From assembly GCA_034211175.1 (NCBI GenBank), contig JAXHUH010000316.1, positions 1 to 17,263 on the forward strand: a stretch of 17,263 nt of DNA. The letters are read 5' to 3'. Below the pieces are notes generated by a model that ran no database searches, was not told the origin of the DNA, and worked only from the letters and a program-made list of their open reading frames with translations. The stretch comes from JAXHUH01 sp034211175 (GTDB taxonomy: Bacteria > Actinomycetota > Acidimicrobiia > Acidimicrobiales > CAIXPF01). Below are positions 1 to 7,306 of this stretch, one piece after another. A program made the translations under genes and the position numbers. Position 1 is the first letter of the stretch. Each line of letters opens with the position of its first letter.

Positions 1-82
1 ACCGGTGGCACTCAGGTGGGTCCAGAACGGGTTGGGTGGGGGGCGGCTTACCGCAGACGGGGGAGGTGACGGCGGTCTCGGC

Positions 83-88
83 TACAGT
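83..88 (+). promoter_or_regulatory. possible -10 box (TACAGT)
   Basis: TACAGT fits the actinobacterial TANNNT -10 consensus and lies 65 nt before the GTG at 154. No -35 hexamer is recognisable at the right distance, so this is only a candidate. Apart from it, bases 1-117 hold nothing I can assign. Confidence 0.25.
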
Positions 89-153
89 TCGTCTTCGGTC
101 GGGACGATCTCCCGCCCGTGGACGGCACGGCGGGCGCCGATCGGGGGTCAACG

Positions 154-303
154 GTGGACGACGAGCTCGCGCGCCAGCTGGAGGCGACCGATGAGCTGCT
201 CCGTCGCCTCCTCGCCGCCCACGCGCCCCGCGAGGCGATCGAGGCGATGCGCTCGGCCAACGACGAGCTCCGCCACGAGCTGACCCCGACGCCCGAGCCC
301 TGA
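154..303 (+). CDS. small helical hypothetical protein (49 aa)
   Basis: I do not recognise this small protein. It is almost wholly charged and helical: an N-terminal acidic segment (DDELARQLEATDELLRRLL) with leucines spaced in a heptad-like way, then a second helix rich in Glu/Arg (residues about 25-42) and a Pro-rich end. This suggests a short coiled coil or helical hairpin. There is no signal peptide or membrane segment. I chose the GTG at 154 because a run of five G sits at 143-147, about 6 nt before it. An in-frame GTG at 118 would add 12 residues. It is followed after about 90 nt by the beta-propeller lipoprotein on the same strand. Codon third positions are strongly G/C, supporting coding, but the size leaves doubt. 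Confidence 0.45.
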   Translation: MDDELARQLEATDELLRRLLAAHAPREAIEAMRSANDELRHELTPTPEP

Positions 304-396
304 ACCCGCCGATCCGCACGAATTCGCGCCGGGCGGGAACCAGGCCGCCGGGACCGTCGTCACAGTCGCATCGACGCTGATCGAGGGGAAGGGCGA

Positions 397-2535
397 ATGC
401 GACGAACCCGACGACTCCTGGCCGCAGCCGCGGCGGTGGGTGTGCTGGCCGGCGGCTGTGCCGGATCGGGCGACGGCGATGCCGAGGGCGACGGCACCGG
501 CGACGACGAGACGGTCACCCCGGCCGACATCCAGCTGGTCGCCAACCTGACCCCGTTCGACGCGTGCGACGACCTCCTGTCGTACCTGCGCACCGAGGGC
601 GCCGAACGGGTCGGCCCCTACGGATTCGGCAACAACGGCGGTTGGCCGGTACCCATGGAGGGGGACATGGCGGTCGAGGACACCGCCGACGCCGAGGCGA
701 CCGACGGCGGCGCCCGGGGCGATACGCCCACGCCACAGGCGCCGGGCGAGTCGGCCGGCGACGACGCCGACGCCGGCGGCCCCGACTTCTCCGACACCAA
801 CGTGCAGGAGGAGGGCGTCGACGAACCCGACTCGGTCAAGACCGACGGCGAGCGCATCGTCACGGTGAACGGCAACGAGCTGCGGGTCATCGACGTCACC
901 GGCGACGCCCCCGTCGTCGTCGGGACGGCCGACCTCGGCGAGGACCGCTGGGGCGGCGAGCTGTTCCTGCGCGGCGACCGCGCCTTCGTCATGGGTCGCA
1001 CCGAGGTCGCCTACGGGCCTCGCGACGCGGCTCGCGAGATCGCCCCGAACTGGTGGGGTGAGGCGTCGACGATCACCGAGGTCGACCTCTCCGACCCGGC
1101 GGATCCCGAGGTCGTGGCGTCGCTCACCGTCGACGGCGGCTACCTGTCGGCCCGTGCGGTCGACGGGACGGCCCGGATCGTGGTGCGCTACCAGCCCCGC
1201 TCGTTCCCGTTCGTGTTCCCGTCGAACCCGGGCTCGGAGGAGACGGCCGAGGCCGCGAACCAGCAGGCGATCGCCGAGTCCACGCTCGAGCAGTGGCTCC
1301 CCGGCTACGAGCTCAGCGTCGGTGACGACACCAGCGACGGTCTGCTGAGCGAGTGCGACCGGGTCCACCGCCCGGCGGAGTTCTCCGGCTTCGACTCGCT
1401 CACCGTGCTCACGGTCGACCTCGACGAGGGACTGACCCCGGGCGACGGCGTGTCGGTCCTGGCCAACGGCTCCGAGGTCTACGCGTCGTCGGAGAACCTC
1501 TACGTCGCGACCCCCGAGTACGTCGAGACCAACGACGACGGCACCGTGGACATCGCGCCGGACGACGTCGGCACCGACATCCACCAGTTCGCCATCCCCG
1601 CCGACGGTCCGGCGGACTACCTGGCCTCGGGCCGGGTCGGCGGTTCGCTCCTCAACCAGTTCTCGATGAGCGAGCACGAGGGCGTGCTCCGGGTCGCCAC
1701 CACCGAGGGGTTCGCGTGGTCGTCCGACGAGACGTCCGAGAGCTACGTCCGGGTCCTGCAACGCGACGGCGAGCGGCTCGAGGTGATCGGCGAGGTCGGC
1801 GGGCTCGGTGAGGACGAGCGCATCTACTCCGTCCGGTTCATCGGTGACCGCGGCTACGTGGTCACGTTCCGCCAGGTCGACCCGCTGTACGTGATCGACC
1901 TGTCCGACCCGACCGCGCCGGCCACGACCGGCGAGCTGAAGATCCTGGGCTACTCGAGCTACCTCCACCCGATCGGCGATCACCTGCTGATCGGCGTCGG
2001 CCAGGACGCAACGGAGGAGGGCCGCACCACCGGCACCCAGGTGTCGCTGTTCGACGTGTCCAACCCGACGAACCCGCAGCGCCTGCAGAAGTACACGCTC
2101 GACGAGGCCCGCTCGAACGCCGAGTACGACCACCACGCCTTCCTGTGGTGGGCGCCCGAGGACCTGGCCGTGCTGCCGGTCTCGGTGTGGCAGTGGGACG
2201 AGGAGGCCGGCACGGAGGAGTCGTTCCACGGCGCCGTCGGCCTCGACGTGACCACCGGGGCGATCACCGAGCGGGGCCGCCTCGCCCATCCGGCCGAGAA
2301 CAAGTGCGAGGGCCCGGAGGGACCGATCCCGGTCGAGCCCGACGGCGGCCCGGCCACCCAGCCGGTCGAGGTCCCGCCCGACGGCGACGTCGAGCGGTGG
2401 TGCTGGGTCGACCAACCCCAGATCGAGCGCACCCTCGTGATCGGCGACGTCGTCTACTCGCTGTCCCGTGACGGGATCGGCGCCCACCCGATCGCCACGT
2501 TGGGCGAGGGCACGTTCGTGCCCTACGAGGGCTGA
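397..2535 (+). CDS. secreted beta-propeller domain lipoprotein
   Basis: This is a 712-residue exported protein of the bacterial/archaeal 'beta propeller domain' family (secreted proteins with a C-terminal propeller distantly related to WD40; Pfam Beta_propel type). Residues 1-21 form a signal peptide with Arg-rich start, a hydrophobic core and a lipobox-like LAGGC with Cys21. An Asp/Gly/Glu-rich linker follows. The family hallmark is the NVQEEGVDEPDSVKTDG segment at residues 135-151, after which repeated blades carry DVSNPTNP- and DLSDPTAP-like turns to the C terminus. The ATG at 397 is preceded by a strong AGGGGAAGGG ribosome site (384-393). The substrate or ligand is unknown; the fold suggests a binding or scaffolding role on the cell surface. 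It stands alone and ends before strong hairpins. The lipobox -3 residue is Ala rather than Leu, so lipidation is likely but not certain. Confidence 0.9.
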   Translation: MRRTRRLLAAAAAVGVLAGGCAGSGDGDAEGDGTGDDETVTPADIQLVANLTPFDACDDLLSYLRTEGAERVGPYGFGNNGGWPVPMEGDMAVEDTADAEATDGGARGDTPTPQAPGESAGDDADAGGPDFSDTNVQEEGVDEPDSVKTDGERIVTVNGNELRVIDVTGDAPVVVGTADLGEDRWGGELFLRGDRAFVMGRTEVAYGPRDAAREIAPNWWGEASTITEVDLSDPADPEVVASLTVDGGYLSARAVDGTARIVVRYQPRSFPFVFPSNPGSEETAEAANQQAIAESTLEQWLPGYELSVGDDTSDGLLSECDRVHRPAEFSGFDSLTVLTVDLDEGLTPGDGVSVLANGSEVYASSENLYVATPEYVETNDDGTVDIAPDDVGTDIHQFAIPADGPADYLASGRVGGSLLNQFSMSEHEGVLRVATTEGFAWSSDETSESYVRVLQRDGERLEVIGEVGGLGEDERIYSVRFIGDRGYVVTFRQVDPLYVIDLSDPTAPATTGELKILGYSSYLHPIGDHLLIGVGQDATEEGRTTGTQVSLFDVSNPTNPQRLQKYTLDEARSNAEYDHHAFLWWAPEDLAVLPVSVWQWDEEAGTEESFHGAVGLDVTTGAITERGRLAHPAENKCEGPEGPIPVEPDGGPATQPVEVPPDGDVERWCWVDQPQIERTLVIGDVVYSLSRDGIGAHPIATLGEGTFVPYEG

Positions 2536-2550
2536 TCACCCTCGCCGTCC

Positions 2551-2579
2551 CCCGGGGCGACCGCCCACCCCGCCCCGGG
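2551..2579. terminator. hairpin, 9-bp perfect stem
   Basis: Arms 2551-2559 (CCCGGGGCG) and 2571-2579 (CGCCCCGGG) are exact reverse complements around an 11-nt loop, 15 nt after the beta-propeller stop. There is no U-tract, which is usual for high-GC actinobacterial terminators. Confidence 0.5.
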
Positions 2580-2594
2580 ATCGGCAGGTGGTGA

Positions 2595-2629
2595 GCGACG
2601 GGCCGGCGCCGAGCGCGCCGGCCCGTCGC
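2595..2629. terminator. hairpin, 15-bp perfect stem
   Basis: Arms 2595-2609 (GCGACGGGCCGGCGC) and 2615-2629 are exact reverse complements with a 5-nt loop (CGAGC). It lies between the convergent beta-propeller and methyltransferase genes and is symmetrical, so it can terminate transcription from both sides. It is the strongest hairpin of the window's first third. Confidence 0.7.
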
Positions 2630-2649
2630 CGTTCCGTGCTGCTGACGAC

Positions 2650-2669
2650 GCCCGCCGGGCCAGGCGGGC
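2650..2669 (-). terminator. hairpin, 7-bp stem
   Basis: Arms 2650-2656 (GCCCGCC) and 2663-2669 (GGCGGGC) with a 6-nt loop begin two bases past the methyltransferase stop codon on the - strand. This is a likely terminator for that gene, backed up by the 15-bp hairpin beyond it. Confidence 0.45.
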
Positions 2670-2670
2670 A

Positions 2671-3444
2671 TCAGGCGCGGCGGGCGAACCACACCTCCTC
2701 GCACGGCCACCGGCTCGCCCACGCGGCCCGGACGTGGCGGTAGTCGGTCGTCGTTCCCGACTCGACCCGCAGCTCGCGCAGGTCGAGCACCTCGAAGCCG
2801 TGCCGACGCAGCGCCCGGACCCAGTCGCCGTGGGAGAGGTGGAACTCGACGGCGTCGGTGTCGTCCCAGCGGACGGCCCGGACCCCGAACGCGCTGCGCT
2901 GCAGCCGGGGCCCGGCGGGGATTCGCTCGTCGTCGTCGGCGCACAGGTAGAGCAGGAAGCTTCCGGTCAACATCCGCAGCTCCCCGCCCGGCCGGAGGAG
3001 ACGGGCCGCCTCGGCCAACCAGCGGTCGGGGTCGCACCACAGCACGGCGCCGTACTCGTTGATCGCCAGGTCGAACGACCCGTCGGCGAGCGGCACGCAC
3101 TCCCCGTCGGCTCGAACGAGCGGGAACTCGAGCCCGTGTCGGCGCTGCATCGCACGGGCCGTGGCGAGCTGGGCCGGCGTGAGGTCGACGCCGACCGGCC
3201 GGGCGCCCCGCTGCGCGCACCACGCGGAGACGTACGCCGTGCCGCAGCCGAGCTCGACGACGTCCCGGCCGTCGACATCGGCCAACATCTCGACCTCGGC
3301 CTCCGGGATGCGGAACAGCCCCCAGTGCGGCTCTGCGGCGGCCCACTCGCGGACGGCGGAGTCGGCGTAGGAGCCGGCCTGCGAGGTCCAGTACACCTGG
3401 TTCAGGTCCTGGTGGCGGTCGTCGGCCGTCGGCGTCGTCGTCAC
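2671..3444 (-). CDS. class I SAM-dependent methyltransferase
   Basis: A 257-residue methyltransferase of the Rossmann class I type (Methyltransf_11/25-like). Motif I, VVELGCGTAYVSAW, and the acidic loop VGVDLTPAQLATAR form the S-adenosylmethionine site. FDLAINEYGAVLWCDPDRWL and the LRPGGELRMLTGSFLLYL strand are the later motifs IV-V. The N-terminal segment NQVYWTSQAGSYADSAVREWA is typical of small-molecule methyltransferases of this group. The substrate cannot be told. The reading frame is open to 3828, but that extension crosses the divergent dioxygenase gene. I chose the GTG at 3444, which has TAGCGT 8 nt before it, as in a leaderless transcript. A GTG at 3516 is an alternative. It is a single gene, divergent from the dioxygenase-like lipoprotein, with which it shares a 166-nt promoter region. 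Confidence 0.85.
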   Translation of the reverse strand: MTTTPTADDRHQDLNQVYWTSQAGSYADSAVREWAAAEPHWGLFRIPEAEVEMLADVDGRDVVELGCGTAYVSAWCAQRGARPVGVDLTPAQLATARAMQRRHGLEFPLVRADGECVPLADGSFDLAINEYGAVLWCDPDRWLAEAARLLRPGGELRMLTGSFLLYLCADDDERIPAGPRLQRSAFGVRAVRWDDTDAVEFHLSHGDWVRALRRHGFEVLDLRELRVESGTTTDYRHVRAAWASRWPCEEVWFARRA

Positions 3445-3452
3445 GACCGCGG

Positions 3453-3458
3453 ACGCTA
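3453..3458 (-). promoter_or_regulatory. -10 box TAGCGT for methyltransferase
   Basis: Read on the - strand this is TAGCGT (TANNNT), ending 8 nt before the GTG at 3444. That spacing puts the transcription start on or next to the start codon, consistent with a leaderless mRNA. It is the main argument for this start over the upstream ones. Confidence 0.4.
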
Positions 3459-3597
3459 CCCGCCGCACCTCCTCCCGGCCGTCGGCGTTTCGCCACTGGT
3501 ACGCCCGCCCGTCGCTCACCTCCCGCCGTTTGGGGGACGACGAGGTCTTCTCGGGGTGTTCCCAGGTTGCTCCCGGCCCGCTGACGGGCGGCGTCCT

Positions 3598-3603
3598 TAC
3601 GCT
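3598..3603 (+). promoter_or_regulatory. -10 box TACGCT for intradiol-dioxygenase-like gene
   Basis: TACGCT matches TANNNT and ends 7 nt before the ATG at 3611, which has no ribosome-binding site. This again fits a leaderless message. No convincing -35 box is seen. Confidence 0.45.
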
Positions 3604-3610
3604 CCCGTCC

Positions 3611-4582
3611 ATGGACAACACACCGATGTCGCGTCGCCGGCTGATCGGGGGCATGCTCGTCACCCCCGCCGCGACGGTGTTGCTCAACGCATGCGGGGGC
3701 GAGAGCACCTCGACGGGGTCGACCGCGACGACCGGGGCGACCTCGACGAGCGCCGCGACCGGTACCTCGACCACCGGTGCGGTCCCCGCGACCGCCGCCT
3801 GGGCGTCGGGTGGCACCGACCCCATCACCGTCGACTACCCCGCGACCTCGATCTTCGCCAACGCCTCGACCTGTGAGCTGTCACTCACGCCGGCCGAGAC
3901 CGAGGGCCCGTGCTACTTCCAGTCCGACACGGGCGAGGACATCCCCGAGGGCAGGACCGGACTGCCGATGCAGCTCGCCGTCCAGCTCGTCGACACCGGC
4001 TGCGCGCCGCTCGAGGGTTACACGATCGAGGTCTGGCACTGCGACACGGCGGGGATCTACTCGGGCGACACGAGCGACAGCGACGACGCGGCCCGGTTCG
4101 CGGGCTCGTTCTGCACCGCCGACGACGCCGAGGCGGTCGAGAGCACCTGGTTCCGGGGCCAGCTCACCACCGACGCGGACGGCAGGGTGAACTTCAAGAC
4201 GTGCTTCCCGGGTTGGTACGCGGGGCGCACGATCCACATCCACTTCGCCGTCACCGACCCCGACGGCACGACCCGGGTGATCTCCCAGTGGTGCTTCCCC
4301 GACGAGTTCACCGAGGAGATCTGCACCACCCACGACCTCTACGCCGACCGGGGCGCGCAGGACACGCCGCTGGGCGGCGGCACCGACACGGTGTTCCCCG
4401 CCGACGACTACGACGTCTACCTGCTCGACCTCGAGCAGAATAGCGACGGGACCCTGCTCGGCTACGGCGTCATCCAGATCGACCCCACCGCGGTGGCCAC
4501 CGAGAGCGGCAGCGGCGGAGGTGGCACCCCGCCCGGAGGCGGCAACGGCGCTCCCCCGGCGTCGCCCGACCAGGACACCTGA
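3611..4582 (+). CDS. exported intradiol ring-cleavage dioxygenase-like protein
   Basis: A 323-residue protein with the catechol/protocatechuate intradiol dioxygenase fold, exported rather than cytoplasmic. The N terminus has a twin-arginine motif (S7-R8-R9-R10-L11-I12), a hydrophobic stretch and a lipobox LLNAC with Cys28, followed by a Ser/Thr/Gly linker. The domain starts at about residue 88 with the LTPAETEGPCYF signature. The expected non-haem Fe(III) ligands are all present: Tyr150 (AGIYSG), Tyr203 (PGWY), His209 and His211 (HIHF). The family cleaves 1,2-diols of aromatic rings with O2; exported members are mostly uncharacterised, so the substrate is open. Tat export fits a metal cofactor loaded before secretion. 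The C-terminal tail (about 297-323) is Gly/Pro-rich. I reject a TTG-type upstream start at 3530 because the Tat signal begins at 3611. An ATG at 3626 is also possible. Confidence 0.88.
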   Translation: MDNTPMSRRRLIGGMLVTPAATVLLNACGGESTSTGSTATTGATSTSAATGTSTTGAVPATAAWASGGTDPITVDYPATSIFANASTCELSLTPAETEGPCYFQSDTGEDIPEGRTGLPMQLAVQLVDTGCAPLEGYTIEVWHCDTAGIYSGDTSDSDDAARFAGSFCTADDAEAVESTWFRGQLTTDADGRVNFKTCFPGWYAGRTIHIHFAVTDPDGTTRVISQWCFPDEFTEEICTTHDLYADRGAQDTPLGGGTDTVFPADDYDVYLLDLEQNSDGTLLGYGVIQIDPTAVATESGSGGGGTPPGGGNGAPPASPDQDT

Positions 4583-4592
4583 TCGCCCCGAC

Positions 4593-4659
4593 CCGTTCTG
4601 GTCTACCGCCGACGCCGTGAAACCCCTGGTCGCAGGCAGACGTGTGTAGACCAGAACGG
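4593..4659. repeat. 14-bp inverted repeat (CCGTTCTGGTCTAC) with 39-nt loop
   Basis: Arms 4593-4606 and 4646-4659 are exact reverse complements, separated by 39 nt. The arms are much less GC-rich than the surroundings. The repeat lies between the convergent dioxygenase-like gene and the response regulator, so it may act as a bidirectional terminator. The long loop and distinct composition also fit a small dispersed palindromic (REP-like) element. An 11-base piece of it, CCAGAACGGGT, recurs at 22-32 near the left edge of the window. Confidence 0.55.
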
Positions 4660-4698
4660 TGCAGTCGCCGTGGCGGGGAGGTTGGTCGGGTGGGCGGG

Positions 4699-5346
4699 TC
4701 AGGCGGGGGTGTCGCGGAGGCCGTGTTCGTGGACCCAGATGGCGATCTCCACGCGGTTCCGGCAGCCGAGCTTGTGCTGGATGCTGGTCAGGTGGGTCTT
4801 CACCGTCGACAGCGACAGGTACAGCTCGGCGCAGATCTCCTTGTTCGTGCGGCCGTTGGCCACCGCACGGGCGACGTCGAGCTCGCGCTCGCTGAGCGGA
4901 TGATCGGTCGGCCCGGCCAGGCGACCGTCGAACCGGCGCAGCAGGCGCACGGTGATCGACGGCGAGATCAGCGCGTCGCCGACCGCCGCGGCCCGCACGG
5001 CCTCGATCAGCAGCTGGGGGCCGGCGTCCTTGAGGATGAAGCCGCTGGCACCGTTGCGCAGCGCCTCGGCCACGTACTCGTCGGTGTCGAACGTCGTCGC
5101 GATCACCACCTTGATCGGCTCGGCGACGGCCGGCCCCGCCAGCGCCCGGGTCGCGGCCAGCCCATCGAGCACCGGCATGCGGATGTCGAGCAGGCACACG
5201 TCGGGCCGGAGCCGGCGGGCCTCGTCGATCGCCAGGCGCCCGTCGGCGACGTCGGCGACGACCTCCATGTCGTCCTGGCTGTCCAGGATCATGCGGAACC
5301 CCGTCCGCACCATGGCCTGGTCGTCGGCGATCAGCACGCGAATCAT
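4699..5346 (-). CDS. NarL/FixJ-family response regulator (REC + LuxR HTH)
   Basis: A 215-residue transcription regulator of normal family length. The receiver domain (residues 1-120) shows the full phosphorylation set: acidic pair Asp8/Asp9, phospho-acceptor Asp54 (VCLLDIRMP), Thr84 and Lys106 (FILKD). The LuxR-type helix-turn-helix (about 150-205) has LSERELDVARAVANGRTNKE and the recognition helix LSLSTVKTHLTSI. It acts in the cytoplasm as the partner of the histidine kinase just upstream. The genes are 25 nt apart, and an AGGTGG-like ribosome site precedes the ATG at 5346. Targets are unknown; in such pairs they are often neighbouring membrane or efflux genes, but none is obvious here. Confidence 0.93.
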   Translation of the reverse strand: MIRVLIADDQAMVRTGFRMILDSQDDMEVVADVADGRLAIDEARRLRPDVCLLDIRMPVLDGLAATRALAGPAVAEPIKVVIATTFDTDEYVAEALRNGASGFILKDAGPQLLIEAVRAAAVGDALISPSITVRLLRRFDGRLAGPTDHPLSERELDVARAVANGRTNKEICAELYLSLSTVKTHLTSIQHKLGCRNRVEIAIWVHEHGLRDTPA

Positions 5347-5371
5347 CGCCCCACCTCCGTCCCGCCGACGA

Positions 5372-6547
5372 TCACCGCAGCAGGGGCCGCGGCGGGCGCA
5401 GCCCCAGGGGGAGGAAGGCCTGGACCCGCCAGTTGCCGTTGCCGTCCGGGCCGGCAGCGAAGCGCCCGCCCTGGGCGTTGACCCGCTCGGCCATGCTGAT
5501 GAGCCCGTACCCGTCGCCCGACGGCGCTCGACCCGCAGTGACCCGGTTGTGGACCTCGAGGCTCATCCCCCCGTCGCGCGACGACAGCGAGATCCACACC
5601 GGCGCCTGCGGGTCGCCGTGCTTGCGGACGTTGGTCACCGACTCCTGGAGCACGCGGAACGCGCTCGACGCGATCTCGGGCGCCAGCCAGTTCCGGCGGA
5701 GCTCGTTGTCCACGCTGAGCAGGGCACCGGGATGGCTCGCCTTGAGCTCGACGACGAGATGCTCCACCTCTGCGAGCGACGGCGCCACGGTCACCGGTGA
5801 CGCCTCCTGGAGCCCGCCGACCATGCGCCGGATGGCGGCCAGCGCGTCGGCGCCGGCCTCCTCGATCGACGCCAGCGTCTCGTTCACGTCGTCCGGACCG
5901 GTCGCCGACGTGAACCGCGCCGCCTGGGCCCGGATCACGATGCCGGTGAGGTGGTGGCCGACGACGTCGTGGAGCTCGCGGGCCAGGTCGAGACGCTCGG
6001 CCTGGCGGGCCGAGGTGAGCGCCACGCGGCGCTGGTGGTCCTGGAACCGCAGGTACAGGCCGACGAACGCGGCGAGGCTGACGCAGAGCACCGCGACGAC
6101 GGTCATCGGCGACATGGCGCTCAGCTCGACGCTGCGGCGGGGCAGCGCGACCGCGGCGACGGTGGTCAGCACGGGGACGTACGCCCACGAACGCTCCGCG
6201 GTGCGCACCGACCCGAGCGTCAGCACGTACAGCGACAGGCTCTCGGAGAACCCGAGCTCCAGGCCGGACGGCGAGCGGGCGTCGACCCACGTGAGCAGGA
6301 GCGACGCGGAGGCCACGACGAGGGCGGTCCGCAGGTAGCTGCCGCGGGAGACCGCCCGCAGCGTCAGCGCGGCGGCGACCATGCCGACGAGCGGCGTGAG
6401 GAACGGGTCCCCGAGCGGGGTCAGGAACGAGTCGCCCAGGCGGGTGGCGACGTAGACGTCGGCCGCGACGCAGAGCACGAACACGCAGCCCAGCAGTGGG
6501 ACGATCGCCCACCGGGCCAGACTCGCAAGGCGCTCCATGACCTGCAC
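5372..6547 (-). CDS. sensor histidine kinase (HisKA_3 / NarL-partner type)
   Basis: A 391-residue membrane histidine kinase. The N-terminal half holds five or six membrane helices (about residues 9-30, 46-64, 70-88, 101-110, 119-135, 144-164) with no large extracytoplasmic loop, so the signal is probably sensed in or at the membrane. The HisKA_3 dimerisation helix carries the phospho-accepting His193 in LARELHDVVGHHL. The HATPase domain has the N box with Asn306 (ESVTNVRKHG) and the G box DGYGLISMAERV. It lies first in an operon with the LuxR-type regulator. I place the start at the GTG 6547, which is 6 nt after a TAACGT -10 box (leaderless); an ATG at 6538 three codons further in is the alternative. 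Confidence 0.9.
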   Translation of the reverse strand: MQVMERLASLARWAIVPLLGCVFVLCVAADVYVATRLGDSFLTPLGDPFLTPLVGMVAAALTLRAVSRGSYLRTALVVASASLLLTWVDARSPSGLELGFSESLSLYVLTLGSVRTAERSWAYVPVLTTVAAVALPRRSVELSAMSPMTVVAVLCVSLAAFVGLYLRFQDHQRRVALTSARQAERLDLARELHDVVGHHLTGIVIRAQAARFTSATGPDDVNETLASIEEAGADALAAIRRMVGGLQEASPVTVAPSLAEVEHLVVELKASHPGALLSVDNELRRNWLAPEIASSAFRVLQESVTNVRKHGDPQAPVWISLSSRDGGMSLEVHNRVTAGRAPSGDGYGLISMAERVNAQGGRFAAGPDGNGNWRVQAFLPLGLRPPRPLLR

Positions 6548-6553
6548 GATGTC

Positions 6554-6559
6554 ACGTTA
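6554..6559 (-). promoter_or_regulatory. -10 box TAACGT for the two-component operon
   Basis: On the - strand TAACGT (TANNNT) ends 6 nt before the GTG start of the histidine kinase, and no ribosome-binding site is present. This fits a leaderless transcript. Confidence 0.45.
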
Positions 6560-6667
6560 CGGAGCCTGCTGGGGCCTACGCCCTCGGCCAAACGGTCGAT
6601 CGTGCGCCCGACCGGTCCGGCCCTTCGCCCGATGTCCGCCGCCCGGCCGCGAGCGCACGATGAGCCC

Positions 6668-6895
6668 ATGTTCGACACCTTGTTCCTGGGAGCCGGCGCG
6701 ACGCTCGGTGCGCTCGGGGTCGTCGCCCTCGTGGTCGGCGCCGCGGTGACCTCGCTCGCCGACCGGGCCCTACCCGAACGACGCCCGCGTCCCGCCCCCG
6801 TCCCGTCATCCGTGCCGCGATCGGATCGCGTCCGGCGGGACCGACGCGCCCACGGGGCCGTGCCGATCGCAGCGGCCGGCGAGCGCGCCGCCTGA
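6668..6895 (+). CDS. small single-helix membrane protein, copy 1 (75 aa)
   Basis: Not a family I recognise. Residues 3-30 form one hydrophobic helix rich in Gly/Ala (LFLGAGATLGALGVVALV), followed by LADRA and a basic, Pro/Arg-rich cytoplasmic-type tail (about 32-75). The helix and the LADRA boundary are clearly shared with the next gene (7015-7203), so the two are tandem paralogs whose tails have diverged. The start ATG has only a weak GATGAG upstream. It is divergent from the histidine kinase. Small inner-membrane proteins beside a two-component operon sometimes modulate the sensor, but that is inference. Confidence 0.55.
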   Translation: MFDTLFLGAGATLGALGVVALVVGAAVTSLADRALPERRPRPAPVPSSVPRSDRVRRDRRAHGAVPIAAAGERAA

Positions 6896-7014
6896 CTCCT
6901 CACCACGGCGGACCACCCGGATGGCGGTCGGGTCGAGATCCGAGGAGACCGATGCGGTCACAGACCATCAAGACGCCCGATGTACCAGGTGACTGGACTT
7001 GCCGAAGGGAGAGC

Positions 7015-7203
7015 ATGCCCTTCGCACAGCTGTTCCTGGCCAGCGGTGTGGTCCTGGGTGCGCTCGGTGCGGCCGTGCTCGTCGGCAGCATCGTCCTCGT
7101 CCCCCTGGCCGACCGCGCCCGTCGACCCGACGCCGCGGATGACGACCCGCCCGTCGACCTGTTCCCCGAAGCACGCCGGGAGGTCGACGACCTGGCGGCC
7201 TGA
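7015..7203 (+). CDS. small single-helix membrane protein, copy 2 (62 aa)
   Basis: A paralog of the preceding small protein. It shares the pattern LFLA-x-G-x2-LGALG-x3-LV and the closing LADRA, with one membrane helix at residues 5-31. Its tail differs: acidic (DAADDDPPVDLFPEA) rather than basic. The start ATG has a good ribosome site, AAGGGAGA, 3 nt upstream. The gene ends about 100 nt before the LLM oxidoreductase on the same strand and may be cotranscribed with it. Conservation of the helix between the two copies supports both as real genes. Function unknown. Confidence 0.6.
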   Translation: MPFAQLFLASGVVLGALGAAVLVGSIVLVPLADRARRPDAADDDPPVDLFPEARREVDDLAA

Positions 7204-7306
7204 CGACTCGCGGGCTCGACGGCGACCCGCGTGGCCGTTGCCGCCGTCGGTCCGCTTGAATCGGAGGCTCCCCCGCCCCTCCATCGACCGGAGCCCCTCG
7301 CCCGCC

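Noticed and set aside
148..2487. 779-aa open frame on the - strand
   Set aside because: Antisense shadow of the beta-propeller gene. It has no recognisable domain and is Arg/Val/Asp-biased as expected for the complement of GC-rich coding DNA.
3530..3610. N-terminal extension of the dioxygenase-like gene from 3530
   Set aside because: A TTG-type start ahead of a complete Tat/lipobox signal at 3611; it would bury the signal peptide and cover the promoter.
3445..3828. N-terminal extension of the methyltransferase to 3828
   Set aside because: It would cross the divergent promoter and the dioxygenase-like signal peptide; family homologs start near residue 1 of the 3444 start.
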